DNA of 64,000 nt from Methanobacteriota archaeon (lineage in GTDB: Archaea > Halobacteriota > Methanosarcinia > Methanotrichales > Methanotrichaceae): assembly GCA_029553285.1 (NCBI GenBank), contig JAKPCO010000073.1, positions 91,656 through 155,655 on the forward strand, in the 5' to 3' direction. This document shows positions 63,580 through 64,000 of this stretch, piece after piece. The notes beneath the pieces are model-generated. The model did no database searches. It was not told the origin of the DNA and worked only from the letters and a program-made list of their open reading frames with translations. Every line of letters begins with the position of its first letter. Within the stretch, counting starts at the first letter, position 1. The translations under genes and the position numbers were made by a program.

Positions 63580-64000
63580 TTACCTCCTCGCGACGTTGTA
63601 GTAGAACATAAACATTTTACAGAATTTGTTCCAGCATTCTACAGCTCTTGTCCATCGCAGGCTTCCAGATTTCTTATCCTTGCGTTTGAAGTTCACGGTT
63701 ATGGAGCAGAAGAATATTTTTGCTCTTTGCTTGAAGGAGGAGAATACAGACTCCACGAGGCTTCGCTCTCCAAAAGATTCGTATCTGACTTTTACGCCGA
63801 GCCGGCAGAGTGCGTCTCTGTACCATGGTCCTTTGTCCAGAACGATCTCCTCCGGCTTGCACATGCTCAGGACTCTTTTCAAGAATGCATGAGATGTCAT
63901 GCTGTTTCTTGCTGAGTACACTCTTAGATGGATTATTTTGTTCCTTTCAAGATCAATTGCAGCAAAAAGATAGCATTTCTTACCATTATATCTCAGAATT
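63580..64000 (-). CDS. DDE transposase, IS6/IS240-like, truncated by the window edge
   Basis: Open through the end of the window; 139 residues are visible. The DDE triad can be read as Asp in GKKCYLFAAIDLERNKIIHL, Asp in EEIVLDKGPWYRDALCRLG and Glu in GERSLVESVFSSFKQRAKI, with a C-terminal WNKFCKMFMFYYNVARR. This spacing and the LRVYSARNSMTSHAFLK segment fit IS6/IS240-type transposases. The GTG at 63921 is internal, so the gene begins outside. It is rich in Lys and Phe, unlike its neighbours. Confidence 0.82.
   Translation of the reverse strand, partial: ILRYNGKKCYLFAAIDLERNKIIHLRVYSARNSMTSHAFLKRVLSMCKPEEIVLDKGPWYRDALCRLGVKVRYESFGERSLVESVFSSFKQRAKIFFCSITVNFKRKDKKSGSLRWTRAVECWNKFCKMFMFYYNVARR

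Overview
The window comes from a methanogenic archaeon, most likely an aceticlastic Methanothrix (Methanosaeta)-type member of the Methanosarcinia. The evidence is a complete eight-gene mtrEDCBAFGH operon (Na+-translocating methyl-H4MPT:coenzyme M methyltransferase), two methanogenesis-marker genes, coenzyme F420 and methanopterin genes, archaeal ether-lipid genes, a bacterial-type gyrase pair, archaeal RNA polymerase and exosome genes, and intron-bearing tRNAs. The genus is an inference; methanogen status is well supported.

Layout. 1-4.1 kb: 3' end of phosphopantothenate synthetase, sepF, ZPR1, cofD, methanogenesis marker 12. 4.2-9.2 kb: a 35-aa membrane peptide, a repeat plus gyrB-fragment patch, then gyrA and gyrB on the minus strand. 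9.2-12.7 kb: a mevalonate-entry operon (HTH regulator, HMG-CoA synthase, thiolase, DUF35 OB-fold protein) and an intron-containing tRNA-Gly. 13-16.2 kb: a COG2403 GTPase, a nitroreductase, carS and a 50-aa membrane peptide. 16.4-21.4 kb: the mtr operon. 21.4-26.1 kb: a YkgJ-type protein and a 1268-aa TPR protein. 26.1-32.1 kb: trmJ, rtcB plus archease, a radical SAM protein, marker 14 and a primase-large-subunit-like Fe-S protein. 32.2-39.2 kb: the archaeal exosome/RNase P/proteasome superoperon, ending in prefoldin beta, tRNA-Arg and a CooT-like protein. 39.8-46.4 kb: aroK, chorismate mutase, cooC, B12-dependent ribonucleotide reductase and PolX. 46.5-48 kb: two related secreted proteins and an intron-containing tRNA-Thr. 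48.5-53.1 kb: PC4-like protein, an unknown protein, aIF2-gamma, PIN, rpoE1/E2, dephospho-CoA kinase, S24e, S27ae. 53.5-63.2 kb: a frame-split subtilase, archaeosortase, archaetidylserine decarboxylase and synthase, mptD, FBP aldolase/phosphatase, a helical-repeat protein and a degenerate SpoIIE-type phosphatase sensor. The window ends inside an insertion sequence.

The main novelties are these. (1) A roughly 124-bp non-autonomous element is present in five copies; two copies keep 8-bp target duplications. (2) cooC and nrdJ are divergent, and neither has an ATG, GTG or TTG start that would include its N-terminal nucleotide-binding motif. In both, the expected first residue falls exactly where the TATA box predicts transcription to begin, on an ATA and a CTG codon. 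(3) Many genes look leaderless by the same TATA-to-start spacing. (4) Other oddities are two tRNA introns with clean bulge-helix-bulge folds, a split subtilase whose second half begins with a lipoprotein-like signal, a SpoIIE domain that has lost three of four metal aspartates, and two well-signalled micro-genes.

All calls come from reading the sequence. Family names rest on recognised motifs and gene context, not on database searches.
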